Source of the DNA: an uncultured Eubacteriales bacterium
GTDB lineage: Bacteria; Bacillota; Clostridia; Christensenellales; UBA1242
Direction: 5' to 3'
Length of the DNA: 56,794 bases
Assembly (NCBI GenBank): GCA_948514155.1
Contig: CAOQYA010000001.1
Coordinates: forward strand, 30,024 to 86,817
The notes below the pieces were generated by a model that was not told where the DNA came from, did no database searches, and saw nothing but the letters and a program-made list of their open reading frames with translations. Made by a program: the position numbers and the translations under genes. Each line of letters starts with the position of its first letter. Within the stretch, counting starts at the first letter, position 1. Positions 8,208-15,752 of the stretch are shown here, piece by piece.

Positions 8208-8975
8208 TTAGCCTTCCATTATCATTTTATCGGCAATCAGCGCGATAAGTTCACCATTGGTCGGCTTTTCGTTGCTGTTGTAAATTTTAAGTCCAAAAAG
8301 TGAGTTGATGTTTTCAATTTTGCCTCTGTTCCAAGCAACTTCAATTGCATGGCGCATGCCCCTTTCCACCTTGCTTGAACTTGTTTCAAATCGCTCCGCG
8401 ATTGTGGGATAGAGTTGTTTTGTGATTGAGCCAATAATTTCCGGCTTTTCAACAGCAAGCTTAACTGCCTCTCTTAAAAACTGATAGCCTTTTATATGAG
8501 CCGGAATACCTATCGAGATAAAAATGTTGGAGATTTTTTCGTCAAGTTGTTTGTTAACTTTTATTGTTGCCACATCTTTGTTCTGCTCCGAAAGAATGTC
8601 GAACATTCTCTCCTCCAAAATTTCTGGCTTAACTGGCTTGACCATAAAATAACTTGCGCCTTCATTCATGGCTTTGGTCACAAAGCCGCTGTGAGAGAGA
8701 TTTGTTACGAAAATAACTTTCGGCATATCGTCCTTCATAACTTCTTTAAGTTTTTCAAGCACGACGAAGCCGTCGATGCCACTTAAAAGCACCTCCATGA
8801 TAAGAAAGTCGGGTTTAAGTAGTGGAAGGTCATTCAAAACATCTTCACCATTAGGACTTACGCCAACCAGGGAAAAGTTCTCGCTGCTGCGAATATGTGA
8901 TACAACCGGGTTTTCTTCTGCTTTGTCTGCGATGTATACTCTGATTTTTCCTTTGCTCGTTGTGGCTTTCTCCAT
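8208..8975 (-). CDS. spo0A: Sporulation master regulator Spo0A with an atypical receiver
   Basis: 255 residues: receiver domain (about 10-130), linker, and the Spo0A effector domain with the family HTH segments AHIKGYQFLREA, ITKQLYPTIAERFETSSSKVERGMRHAIEVAW and KPTNGELIALIADK, which look intact. Normally the receiver is phosphorylated on Asp by the phosphorelay or kinases and then binds 0A boxes. Here the acidic pair is D17-K18 rather than D-D, and the phosphoacceptor position reads PDFLIMEVLLSGIDG, with Glu61 where Asp is expected. T91 and K113 are kept. The codon is a clear GAG, so this is not a reading slip by me. A strong GGAAGGAGG precedes ATG at 8975. Monocistronic. Confidence 0.93.
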   Translation of the reverse strand: MEKATTSKGKIRVYIADKAEENPVVSHIRSSENFSLVGVSPNGEDVLNDLPLLKPDFLIMEVLLSGIDGFVVLEKLKEVMKDDMPKVIFVTNLSHSGFVTKAMNEGASYFMVKPVKPEILEERMFDILSEQNKDVATIKVNKQLDEKISNIFISIGIPAHIKGYQFLREAVKLAVEKPEIIGSITKQLYPTIAERFETSSSKVERGMRHAIEVAWNRGKIENINSLFGLKIYNSNEKPTNGELIALIADKMIMEG

Positions 8976-9079
8976 TTTTTTATCCTCCTTCCGTTTTAAT
9001 TTGGAAATAACCTATTTTTCAACGAATTCCGTGAAACAATTTAAAGTTACCACACTTTTTAGGCAAAATAAAATAAAAA

Positions 9080-9105
9080 ACCGGAGTGGGTTTCTCCGAT
9101 TTTTG
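9080..9105 (-). terminator. Terminator after the lipoprotein gene
   Basis: Minus strand CGGAG, AAACCCA, CTCCG followed by GTTTTTTATTTTATT. It ends the 9146-10519 transcript. Confidence 0.7.
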
Positions 9106-9113
9106 TTTATATG

Positions 9114-9120
9114 TGTCGAA
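9114..9120 (+). promoter_or_regulatory. 0A-box core upstream of spo0A
   Basis: TGTCGAA, the Spo0A-box core, about 140 bp before the spo0A start. Autoregulation is plausible, but a 7-mer is expected by chance several times in this window. Confidence 0.25.
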
Positions 9121-9145
9121 TTTTGTAAATAGACTTTAATATCTG

Positions 9146-10519
9146 CTATTTTACAGTCTGTCCAAGCAGTTTTGGCCGGCCTTCTCCGCTTGCGCTGATC
9201 ATATATAGATAAACATTTTTGTCGCGCTCGTCTTCTTCAGTCTCGTCGTCTTCGGCATATTTGCGCTCGGCAAAATAGTAGAGATTTTTCACATTTCCGC
9301 TTTCAAAGAAGTCATATCCCACCTTGCCTGCGACAATAGTGCTGTCTTCCACAATCGCCTTAATTTCGCCTCCGGCCACACTCTTAACAGAAATTCCTTT
9401 TGAGGTTGAGAAATACACATTATCGCCGTGCGTGAAAAGAATGTTTGAATAGTCGTCTTTCGAAAGCAAAACTTCTGGCGCGTTTGGATAGGAAATGTTG
9501 ATATACATTATCTGCGCACTTCCCGAAAGTGAGGAAGTGAAAATGTATCCCTGGTATCCCTCCATGCCATTGTTTCCAACTGCATAGACATTTGAAATTG
9601 CGGCGCTGTAGAAATTCTTTCCCGCAGTGTTAAAAGCCACGCTTTCAAATTCGGACGCATGCGCCTTCAAAGTTTTTTCCACTTTGGTGCTTTCATATTT
9701 CATTGTATAGAAAACTTCGTCCCCTGCTCGGCCGGTGAAAGTTACAGTGTAGTTTTGGCTGTTGTTAAGCGCTGTGCTCGCTCCTCCTTGGACATTAAAC
9801 ATGAACGCTTCGTTACCGGCTTGGCCATATGCGTTATCTTTGTTTTCTGTGTAGTAGATTTTGCCGTTCCACTCTTCTCCCTCACGAGGCACTGCAACAC
9901 TTGTTGCTTTAGAGGATATTATCGTGCGATTTGAGTTGTCAAGATTAATGCAGCAAAGTTCTGTGCCGTCAAAAACGAAAAGATATGCCGTCGAGCCAAA
10001 CTTAAGGGCTCTGAAGAAGCCTGTTGACGAATTAAACTGATTTGTGTGGTTTAAAATCTCTTTTTCGCCGCTGCCGTCAAAGCCGCATTTATACACAGTC
10101 AGTCTTTTAAAGTCGTGTTGATTGGAACTGTTTTTGTATTGGCTTGGCGCAACATAATAAACATCGTTGCCATAGACAAAAGAGTAAAGATTTGCAGTTC
10201 CCACTGCTCTATCTTTTACTTTTTTAACCCCTTCCGGCGAGGTGAAAGCATCATTTTGAAGCGCGTTTAATTTAACAGAAGACATGTATGCTTTTTGCGC
10301 CGCGCTGTTATACTCGTCCATGCTCGAAATGTCGCCCGAGTTATAGCCGTTGATAAAGATAAGGTCATTGTCGAGCACGCTGACAATGCCGCCATTAAAA
10401 ACGATGTCGCTTTTTGAGTTAACGATGTCTGATCCGCCGCCGCAGCCCGAAAGAAGAAGGGTACAGCACCCCATGATTGTTGCTGTTGCAGCGAGGGTTA
10501 TTTTAGTCGATTTTTTCAT
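9146..10519 (-). CDS. Lipoprotein with beta-propeller-like repeats, DUF5050-like
   Basis: 457 residues. The signal peptide ends in the lipobox LLSGC with Cys26, followed by GGGS, so the protein should be anchored to the outer face of the membrane. The rest is beta-rich with recurring motifs of the type (V/I)YY(V/T/F), for example DVYYVAPSQ, KIYYTENK, EVFYTMKY, NVYFSTSK and LYYFAERK, as in DUF5050 or propeller-type lipoproteins of Clostridia; the family name is from memory. An acidic loop EDDETEEDERD lies near the end. It has its own promoter, with a leader carrying CGGAG before ATG. Function unknown; it may sense or bind something at the surface. Confidence 0.75.
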   Translation of the reverse strand: MKKSTKITLAATATIMGCCTLLLSGCGGGSDIVNSKSDIVFNGGIVSVLDNDLIFINGYNSGDISSMDEYNSAAQKAYMSSVKLNALQNDAFTSPEGVKKVKDRAVGTANLYSFVYGNDVYYVAPSQYKNSSNQHDFKRLTVYKCGFDGSGEKEILNHTNQFNSSTGFFRALKFGSTAYLFVFDGTELCCINLDNSNRTIISSKATSVAVPREGEEWNGKIYYTENKDNAYGQAGNEAFMFNVQGGASTALNNSQNYTVTFTGRAGDEVFYTMKYESTKVEKTLKAHASEFESVAFNTAGKNFYSAAISNVYAVGNNGMEGYQGYIFTSSLSGSAQIMYINISYPNAPEVLLSKDDYSNILFTHGDNVYFSTSKGISVKSVAGGEIKAIVEDSTIVAGKVGYDFFESGNVKNLYYFAERKYAEDDETEEDERDKNVYLYMISASGEGRPKLLGQTVK

Positions 10520-10539
10520 TTTTTCTCCGAATAATCTTA

Positions 10540-10568
10540 ATTTTACACTTTTTATTATCTCAAGTCAA
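10540..10568 (-). promoter_or_regulatory. Promoter of the DUF5050-like lipoprotein gene
   Basis: Minus strand TTGACT (10568-10563), 17-nt spacer, TAAAAT (10545-10540), with a leader of about 14 nt containing CGGAG. Confidence 0.65.
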
Positions 10569-10590
10569 TTATTTACACTCCCGCAAGAAA

Positions 10591-11289
10591 CTAAACCTCT
10601 ATCTCGGTGAGTTTGTTTCCCACAATATCGCAAGATGTGAGATAGTAAACAGCCGAGCCAAGACTGAATTTCGTTTCCGCGCGCTTGTAGCCATGCAAAT
10701 GCCCAAACACCACGCATGAGACGCCATATTTCTCGATAAGTTCTGTAAACTCGCTCTGCCGCCTGTGAAAGTTGCAAGGCGGATAGTGCATCATGCACAC
10801 AATTTTTTCGCCGTTTGTTTGAAGCTTCTTTGCCGCCTGCAAAGTAAGTTCCAGCCTTATCACTTCCCTTTTGAAAATCTTCTCGTTCTCCGGCGTAACA
10901 GCTGCGCCCTCTTCAGGCACCATCCAGCCGCGCGTGCCACAAACAATCACATCGCCAAATTTCATGGCATCGTTTTGAATGGCAAAGATGTTTTCGGGAA
11001 GCGCCGCCCGAACTGCAGAAATGGACGCCCACCAGTAGTCGTGATTGCCACGAATGATAATCTTCTTCCCAGGCAGGTTTTTAATAAGTTCAAAGTCCGA
11101 TTTCGCGTCCTCAAGTTTCATAGCCCAAGAAAAATCTCCGGGAAGAAGCACAAGGTCGTGCGTGCCGACTTTTTCTTTCCAGTCGCAAAAAATCTTGTCA
11201 ACATAACCATCCCACTGCGGGCCAAAAATGTCCATGGGCTTAGGGTTATTGACAGAAAGGTGAAGGTCGCCGATAGCAAAAATTTTCAT
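10591..11289 (-). CDS. Metallophosphoesterase (calcineurin-like)
   Basis: 232 residues with the full set of dinuclear-metal motifs: GDLHLS near residue 7, LLPGDFSW, RGNHDYWW, CMMHYPP and FGHLHGYK. Cytosolic; substrate not determinable from sequence. Related proteins in Clostridia act on phosphodiesters or phosphoproteins. Its ATG overlaps the stop of the yqeY-like gene by one base (TAATG), so the two are translationally coupled and form an operon. Confidence 0.85.
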   Translation of the reverse strand: MKIFAIGDLHLSVNNPKPMDIFGPQWDGYVDKIFCDWKEKVGTHDLVLLPGDFSWAMKLEDAKSDFELIKNLPGKKIIIRGNHDYWWASISAVRAALPENIFAIQNDAMKFGDVIVCGTRGWMVPEEGAAVTPENEKIFKREVIRLELTLQAAKKLQTNGEKIVCMMHYPPCNFHRRQSEFTELIEKYGVSCVVFGHLHGYKRAETKFSLGSAVYYLTSCDIVGNKLTEIEV

Positions 11290-11711
11290 TACATCCCTTT
11301 TAGAACTTCGCCCACTTGGCGCATGTCGCAGGCGCCTTGATAGTTTTGTTTAAAGTGCTTCATAACATTTTGAATAGACCTGTCTTCCAGCGAGAGAATG
11401 ATGTTTTTAATCTCCTCAACTGTGAGCATTTTGGGAAGATAGTTTTCCACTAGTGCAATTTGCTTTGAAATGTTTTGCGACATTTCACTGTTGCCGGCTT
11501 TAATGTAGTTGTCCCTCTCCTCGCAAAGTTCTTTTGCGGCCTTCTGCAAGATTGCGGCAACATCGCCGTCTGAAAGGTCTTTGCCAATCTCGCGTTTCTT
11601 GATTTCTTCAAGTTTAATTTTGTTCAGCAGCACGCTGTAAAGCGCTCTTGCCAAAGCGTCCTTATTCTTCATTGCTTCGATATTTGCTTTTTTGATATTC
11701 TCTAAAATCAT
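11289..11711 (-). CDS. GatB/YqeY domain protein
   Basis: 140 residues of the free-standing YqeY family, alpha-helical and similar to the tail domain of GatB, the tRNA-dependent amidotransferase subunit. The conserved pattern NKIKLEEIKKREI, then SKQIALVENYLPKMLT, then the helical end MRQVGEVLKGM is visible. ATG at 11711 is chosen because AAAGGAG lies 5 nt upstream; an upstream start at 11765 has none. The role of stand-alone YqeY is unclear; binding to tRNA or to an amidotransferase is inference. First gene of a two-gene operon with the phosphoesterase. Confidence 0.88.
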   Translation of the reverse strand: MILENIKKANIEAMKNKDALARALYSVLLNKIKLEEIKKREIGKDLSDGDVAAILQKAAKELCEERDNYIKAGNSEMSQNISKQIALVENYLPKMLTVEEIKNIILSLEDRSIQNVMKHFKQNYQGACDMRQVGEVLKGM

Positions 11712-11780
11712 GCTAACTCCTTTATGCCCTTCATTATACAAAAAATTTGGCACATTTACAAGCAAAATAGTTGAAATCTA

Positions 11781-11810
11781 TTGACAAAGGGCTCGAAAAA
11801 AAGATATAAT
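11781..11810 (+). promoter_or_regulatory. tRNA-Met promoter
   Basis: Perfect consensus boxes TTGACA (11781-11786) and TATAAT (11805-11810) with an 18-nt spacer, about 19 bp before the tRNA. Confidence 0.9.
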
Positions 11811-11829
11811 GAGCACGCACATAGCATTT

Positions 11830-11906
11830 GGCGGCATAGCTCAGCTGGCTAGAGCGTACGGTTCATACCCGTAAGGTCACTGGTTCAAGCCCAGTTGCCG
11901 CTACCA
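11830..11906 (+). tRNA. tRNA-Met (CAT), elongator type
   Basis: 77 nt with encoded CCA. Acceptor GGCGGCA pairs with TGCCGCT (first pair G-U), the D-loop reads GCTCAGCTGGCTAGAGC, the anticodon stem is TACGG/CCGTA with loop TTCATAC, and the T-loop is GTTCAAGC. It closely follows the Bacillus elongator tRNA-Met sequence. It lacks the three G-C pairs and the 1-72 mismatch of initiators, and differs from tRNA-Ile(CAU). Confidence 0.95.
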
Positions 11907-11907
11907 A

Positions 11908-11936
11908 AAAAGGCGCATCCAACGCCCTTTTTTATT
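11908..11936 (+). terminator. Terminator after tRNA-Met
   Basis: AAAGGCG, a 7-nt loop, CGCCCTTTTTT directly after the CCA end. The convergent Ig-like gene ends inside it. Confidence 0.75.
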
Positions 11937-13038
11937 TTACAAACACAGAAATAGTCACAGAACTTGCAAGGTCGTTGGCCGAGATTGTTATTCGGCCGTT
12001 TTTTGTTGCAAGAATTTTTATATAGTCCATTTCTCTTCCAAGTTTGATGTCTTCGGTTTCGAAGGATATTAAAGACATGTTCATTATCGCGCCTTCATCC
12101 GTCCAAAGTTTGAACTTTATAAGTGCAATTTCTCCCGAGTTGATGTAAATTGCGTTATTAATAATTTCGCAGTTCTCGATTGCAATCATTTCGCAGTGAA
12201 GAATGGATGTAACAACAACTGGAATAATATGTTCCTCGTCATTTAAGGAAACTTTAAGTTCGGTCTTCCCGCTTGATATCGCGGTGATTGTGCTGCCGGA
12301 TGTCGAAATAATGTTATTCGGGTCCTCGATTTTAATGTCGGCGTCGCCTGTGTAAAAACTTGGCAAGATGCTAAAGCCAAGGTCAAAACTCTCGTGCGGC
12401 ATCAATGAAATTGATGTTGGAAGACCTACGATCTCCGGCTTAATTTCAAGCACTCTAACAAACACTGAATATGTTGTTGTGGAAGAAGAGAAAGAGATAA
12501 CTGCCTCGCCCGGTTTATTTGCAATGATTGAACTCTTTGTCACTTTAACACAATTATTTGAGACAGACGATGTGAAGGAGCGGAATGTGTTAAAAGCAAT
12601 TTCGTTTGAAAAGCCTTCTTCTTTTGCTTCTTCTAGGTTCTTATCGAGAACATATAATGTGATTTCACTTGGAAGGTCAACAATTGGACCTTCCGGGTTT
12701 TCTGTGACAACAACGCTTGCAGAAGCAACGGCCTTCTCGCCGTCGTTAACTGCCGTCACGCGCACAGAAGTTGTTCCAACTTTATGCGCGATAACAACAC
12801 CTTCGACCACACTTGCAATTTCTTCGTCGTAAACTTCAAACTTAAGTTCTGCGCTTTGCTTAGAACAAGAGAAATTTAGTGCTTTCGTGCTGTCTTGAAC
12901 GAGTGTTGTCGGACTGACAGTTAAAGTTAGGTTTTCTTCCTTTGCGGGACGCAGATAAATACACATTAATGCAACTGCAATAATTATAAACGCTCCCAAT
13001 GCGGAAGAGAAGATTGTAAACTTCAATTTCTTTTTCAC
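11932..13038 (-). CDS. Membrane-anchored BIG2/Ig-like surface protein, copy 1
   Basis: 368 residues. A basic N-terminus and one membrane span (about 8-28) anchor an extracytoplasmic chain of Ig-like domains. The first matches the BIG2 style: LTLTVSPTTLVQDSTKALNF, then ASVVEGVVIAHKVGTTSVRVTA; similar units follow near 115, 205 and 285. It is paralogous to the gene ending at 16967, and bases 12350-12930 are identical there, while the membrane anchors differ. The start is GTG at 13038: a TAAAAT box (13050-13045) lies 6 nt before it and there is no Shine-Dalgarno, so the message is probably leaderless. Likely a wall- or surface-associated protein of unknown role. Confidence 0.75.
   Translation of the reverse strand: MKKKLKFTIFSSALGAFIIIAVALMCIYLRPAKEENLTLTVSPTTLVQDSTKALNFSCSKQSAELKFEVYDEEIASVVEGVVIAHKVGTTSVRVTAVNDGEKAVASASVVVTENPEGPIVDLPSEITLYVLDKNLEEAKEEGFSNEIAFNTFRSFTSSVSNNCVKVTKSSIIANKPGEAVISFSSSTTTYSVFVRVLEIKPEIVGLPTSISLMPHESFDLGFSILPSFYTGDADIKIEDPNNIISTSGSTITAISSGKTELKVSLNDEEHIIPVVVTSILHCEMIAIENCEIINNAIYINSGEIALIKFKLWTDEGAIMNMSLISFETEDIKLGREMDYIKILATKNGRITISANDLASSVTISVFVK
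12350..12930. repeat. 581-bp identical block, copy 1
   Basis: Identical base for base, as far as I can compare by eye, to 17385-17965, in direct orientation and 5,035 bp apart. It lies inside the Ig-like gene; identity drops abruptly on both sides. Confidence 0.9.
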
Positions 13039-13044
13039 AAGTTG

Positions 13045-13066
13045 ATTTTATATATATTTTGTCGAA
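13045..13066 (-). promoter_or_regulatory. Promoter of Ig-like copy 1, shared TTTCGACAA element
   Basis: Minus strand TTTCGACAA, 8 nt, TAAAAT (13050-13045), the same spacing as before Ig-like copy 2. TTCGACA is the reverse complement of the Spo0A-box core. The -10 box is 6 nt from GTG. Confidence 0.5.
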
Positions 13067-13202
13067 ACTCCAAGCGAATTGACGAATTTCCGTGTTGTTT
13101 TTTGTTATTTTATAAGTTTTTTTATCGAAATAGAGCGTTTTAGAAACAATTTTGGCTTTTTTTCACGAAATATAGTTCTTATTTGAAGCAAGGCGCTTTT
13201 TT

Positions 13203-13232
13203 GCATGTAACGCAAGATAGCAAACATTCATA
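13203..13232 (+). promoter_or_regulatory. Possible sporulation (sigma-G-like) promoter
   Basis: GCATG (13203-13207), 17 nt, CATTCATA (13225-13232), loosely like sigma-G promoters, upstream of the proline-rich/ferritin-like pair. No sigma-A boxes are obvious. A weak call. Confidence 0.25.
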
Positions 13233-13261
13233 TAAAAGTCGTATAAAAGGAGCATAATGTA

Positions 13262-13927
13262 ATGAGTGAAAACACGCTTTCAAACAATTTTAAATATGAG
13301 TTTGACGAACTTAGCCAGGAGTATGTGATTGTTTCCGCAACAGAAACAAGCGCGCAATCTTCTCAGCCAAGCATGCAACAAGGAAGACAACTTAGCATGT
13401 TCGGCAGGTTCTTCAAGCAGGACGAAAGAGGGGCACGCCCACCTTTTCCAAATCCGCCGCAAAGGCCTAATCCTCCACCAAGGCCACTTCCGCCGCCTCC
13501 CGGCGAAAGCCAAGCGGTAAGACTTAGCCGCCAAGTTTATAACGACCTCGACGCGCTTGTTGGGGCATATCGCGAACTTGTGAGAATTGACAATCGCGAC
13601 GAAGACCGTTTGCAAAATCTTGAAAATCAGGCGCTTATCATGCGCGCCACAATGGGCAACATCTATCGCACGCTTTCGGGCTCGGCTCTGCCTCCTCTTC
13701 GCGGCGAGCGGCTGGAACTTGACGAAAACTATTGCGCCTCGCTTGCTATCGTTGCCGACTTTATCTCCGACATTCAAGACAAAATGTTAAGGCTTATGGC
13801 TCTTGTTTCCGTCTCGTCGATTGACAGGCAACTTCTCATTCTTAACGCCACACTTTCAACTCAAGAGCGCACTGTCACAAATCTATATAACGACTGCCGC
13901 ATAAGAGAGGTGAGTTTGCATGAATGA
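13262..13927 (+). CDS. Proline-rich protein with helical C-terminal domain, partner of ferritin-like protein
   Basis: 221 residues, no signal peptide. The N-terminal 50 residues are polar; residues 59-81 are a proline tract (PPFPNPPQRPNPPPRPLPPPP); the remaining 135 residues are helical (SRQVYNDLDALVGAYRELVRI, ENQALIMRATMGNIYRTLSG, LAIVADFISDIQDKMLRLM). The helical part may be a degenerate ferritin-like bundle, but no metal ligands are clear. It overlaps the next ORF by 8 bp, so the two are co-translated. AAAGGAG precedes the start. A spore-coat or encapsulating role is a guess based on the partner; function unknown. Confidence 0.65.
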   Translation: MSENTLSNNFKYEFDELSQEYVIVSATETSAQSSQPSMQQGRQLSMFGRFFKQDERGARPPFPNPPQRPNPPPRPLPPPPGESQAVRLSRQVYNDLDALVGAYRELVRIDNRDEDRLQNLENQALIMRATMGNIYRTLSGSALPPLRGERLELDENYCASLAIVADFISDIQDKMLRLMALVSVSSIDRQLLILNATLSTQERTVTNLYNDCRIREVSLHE

Positions 13928-14420
13928 CATTTCACTTTTGCCAACTCATGTAAATGGCGACCTGCCCACCCTTACAAACATCACCCCTTCTGCAAGAACT
14001 GTGCATATCTTAAAAAACCTGTGCTATGACCGCTTCAGCGAAATGACGGCGCTGACAACATATCTTTATCAAGACTGGTCATGGTTTCCCTCTCGGGCCG
14101 ATTTTGCCGACGCCATGGAAAAGATTGCGATTGTGGAAATGACGCATCTTGACGCGCTTTCAAATGCAATCGTCTCATTTGGCGGCAAGCCGGACTTCAG
14201 CATGGACGGCAAGTTCTGGAATGCAAAGAGCGTGAACTTTAACATATCCTTGCAAAGCGCGCTGAATGAAAATATTCGTGCAGAGGAAGGCGCGATTGCA
14301 GAATATCAAAAAGCGATTGCAAATGTTGAAAATGAAAGTTTGAAAAGGTTGTTTGAAAGAATTATCGAAGACGAAAAATTGCATATTGTAATTTTCAAGC
14401 AAATGCTAAACTCTCTTTAA
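13920..14420 (+). CDS. Ferritin-like di-iron protein
   Basis: 166 residues, predicted four-helix bundle with rubrerythrin-like metal motifs: Glu in RFSEMTALTTY, EMTHLD (ExxH), Glu in IRAEEGAIAEYQKA and EDEKLHIVIF (ExxH). This is the ligand pattern of ferritin-like, rubrerythrin or CotJC/YhjR-type proteins. It has no rubredoxin domain. Likely reactions are peroxide reduction or iron or manganese storage; the substrate is unknown. It is translationally coupled to the proline-rich gene, with AGAGGTGA upstream of ATG. Proteins of this kind occur in Clostridium spores, so a spore-coat location is possible. Confidence 0.78.
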   Translation: MNDISLLPTHVNGDLPTLTNITPSARTVHILKNLCYDRFSEMTALTTYLYQDWSWFPSRADFADAMEKIAIVEMTHLDALSNAIVSFGGKPDFSMDGKFWNAKSVNFNISLQSALNENIRAEEGAIAEYQKAIANVENESLKRLFERIIEDEKLHIVIFKQMLNSL

Positions 14421-14449
14421 AAAAAGGACCCGTTCGGGTCTTTTTTCTA
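14421..14449. terminator. Bidirectional terminator
   Basis: AAAAAAAGGACCCGTTCGGGTCTTTTTT, written here as stem GACCCG with a TT centre and A and T tracts. It serves the ferritin-like gene (plus) and glmM (minus). Confidence 0.8.
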
Positions 14450-15751
14450 TATCGATAAAATAACTTTTTCGATTTCTTGAAGATAACTTTCCGCCTTTTG
14501 TTTTTCCGCATGCTCCACCATAACGCGAATTTTGGGCTCGGTGCCGCTGGCGCGAACAAACAGCCTTCCGACCGGCGAAATCTCCGATAATATGCGGGAA
14601 ATGGTCTGCGAAAGTTTTTCGCTGTTTAGCACTTTAAGTTTATCGCTGACAACAAAGTCTTTGTTGACTTGATAAAGAAGTTTTGCGTCGCAGAGTGAGG
14701 AAAGAGGAAGTGCCAACTTTTTCATGATGCCCGCAAGTTTGATTGACGCCAAAATGCCGTCGCCGGTCGGCAGATATTTTCGCATAATGATATGTCCCGA
14801 CTGCTCGCCGCCAAGCGAGAGGTTCATTTTTTCCAGCGCCTCGATAACATATTTGTCGCCAATGTCAGTCCTTATCAAATTTATCTTTTTGGCGTTGAGC
14901 GCCACCATGAGGCCGGTGTTTGTGTGGCTTGTGCCCACAACGGTGTTCGAGTTAAGTTCGCCCCGCGAGGCAAGGTCTTTTGCAAGTATGTAAATAATCT
15001 GGTCCCCGTCAAGAACATTTCCCTTTTCGTCCACAGCGATAAGCCGGTCGGCGTCGCCGTCATATGCAAAGCCGGCATCCGCTTTTTCAATAAGCACCCG
15101 CCGTCTCAGGCCTTCCACATTGGTGGAGCCGCAGTTTTCGTTTATCTTCTTGCCGCTGCTGTTGCAGTTAAGTTTAACAATCTCGGCGCCAAGTCCCCTA
15201 AAAATTCTCGGCGCAATTTTATATCCTGCGCCGTTGGCACAATCGAGCACAATTTTAAGTCCGCTCAAGTTCTCGCCGTGCGAGAGCAAAAACTTTGCAT
15301 ATTGCCCGGCAAGGCTTGGCGAGCACTTGCTTTTGCCAACTTTAATCGAGGGGCAAATTTGTGGACAAGCGAAGAAGCGTTCAAGCGAAGCCTCTTCCTT
15401 CTCACTCAGTTTGCGGCCGGTGCAATCGAAAATCTTAATGCCGTTGTATTGCTTAGGGTTGTGCGAGGCAGAAATCATAACTCCAAAATCCGCCTTCTTG
15501 TGCTTGACAAGATATGAAATCGCCGCCGTCGGCACAATGCCAACATCAACAACATTTGCTCCGCCTTTCAGCGCGCCGGTGGTCAGTGCCGCAGTGATAT
15601 AGCAGCCACTGACGCGCGTGTCTCTCCCCACAATGATAAGCGCCTTTTTCTTCTTGCGCGCAAGCGCGTTTCCCACCATTTGCGCAAGCTCTTCGGTCAG
15701 GTCGTTATTGACCACCCCTCGCACCCCGTCTGTTCCAAAAAAAATTCCCAT
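14447..15751 (-). CDS. glmM: Phosphoglucosamine mutase
   Basis: Interconverts glucosamine-6-phosphate and glucosamine-1-phosphate in UDP-GlcNAc synthesis for peptidoglycan. The 434 residues are slightly short of the usual 445-450. All four domains are present: GTDGVRG at the N-terminus, the phosphoserine loop ISASHNP, the metal loop DGDADR and the sugar loop GGEQSGH, then the phosphate-binding RASGTEPKIRV. It lies one base downstream of the GlmU acetyltransferase-domain gene, with AAAGGAG before the ATG, so the two make consecutive-pathway enzymes from one operon. Confidence 0.96.
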   Translation of the reverse strand: MGIFFGTDGVRGVVNNDLTEELAQMVGNALARKKKKALIIVGRDTRVSGCYITAALTTGALKGGANVVDVGIVPTAAISYLVKHKKADFGVMISASHNPKQYNGIKIFDCTGRKLSEKEEASLERFFACPQICPSIKVGKSKCSPSLAGQYAKFLLSHGENLSGLKIVLDCANGAGYKIAPRIFRGLGAEIVKLNCNSSGKKINENCGSTNVEGLRRRVLIEKADAGFAYDGDADRLIAVDEKGNVLDGDQIIYILAKDLASRGELNSNTVVGTSHTNTGLMVALNAKKINLIRTDIGDKYVIEALEKMNLSLGGEQSGHIIMRKYLPTGDGILASIKLAGIMKKLALPLSSLCDAKLLYQVNKDFVVSDKLKVLNSEKLSQTISRILSEISPVGRLFVRASGTEPKIRVMVEHAEKQKAESYLQEIEKVILSI

Positions 15752-15752
15752 T

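Noticed and set aside
9028..9040. parS-like half site CCGTGAAACA before spo0A
   Set aside because: Only one arm matches; the other arm is absent.
11830..11906. Initiator tRNA-Met or tRNA-Ile(CAU)
   Set aside because: The anticodon stem lacks the GGG/CCC pairs of initiators and the acceptor and D-arm follow elongator tRNA-Met.
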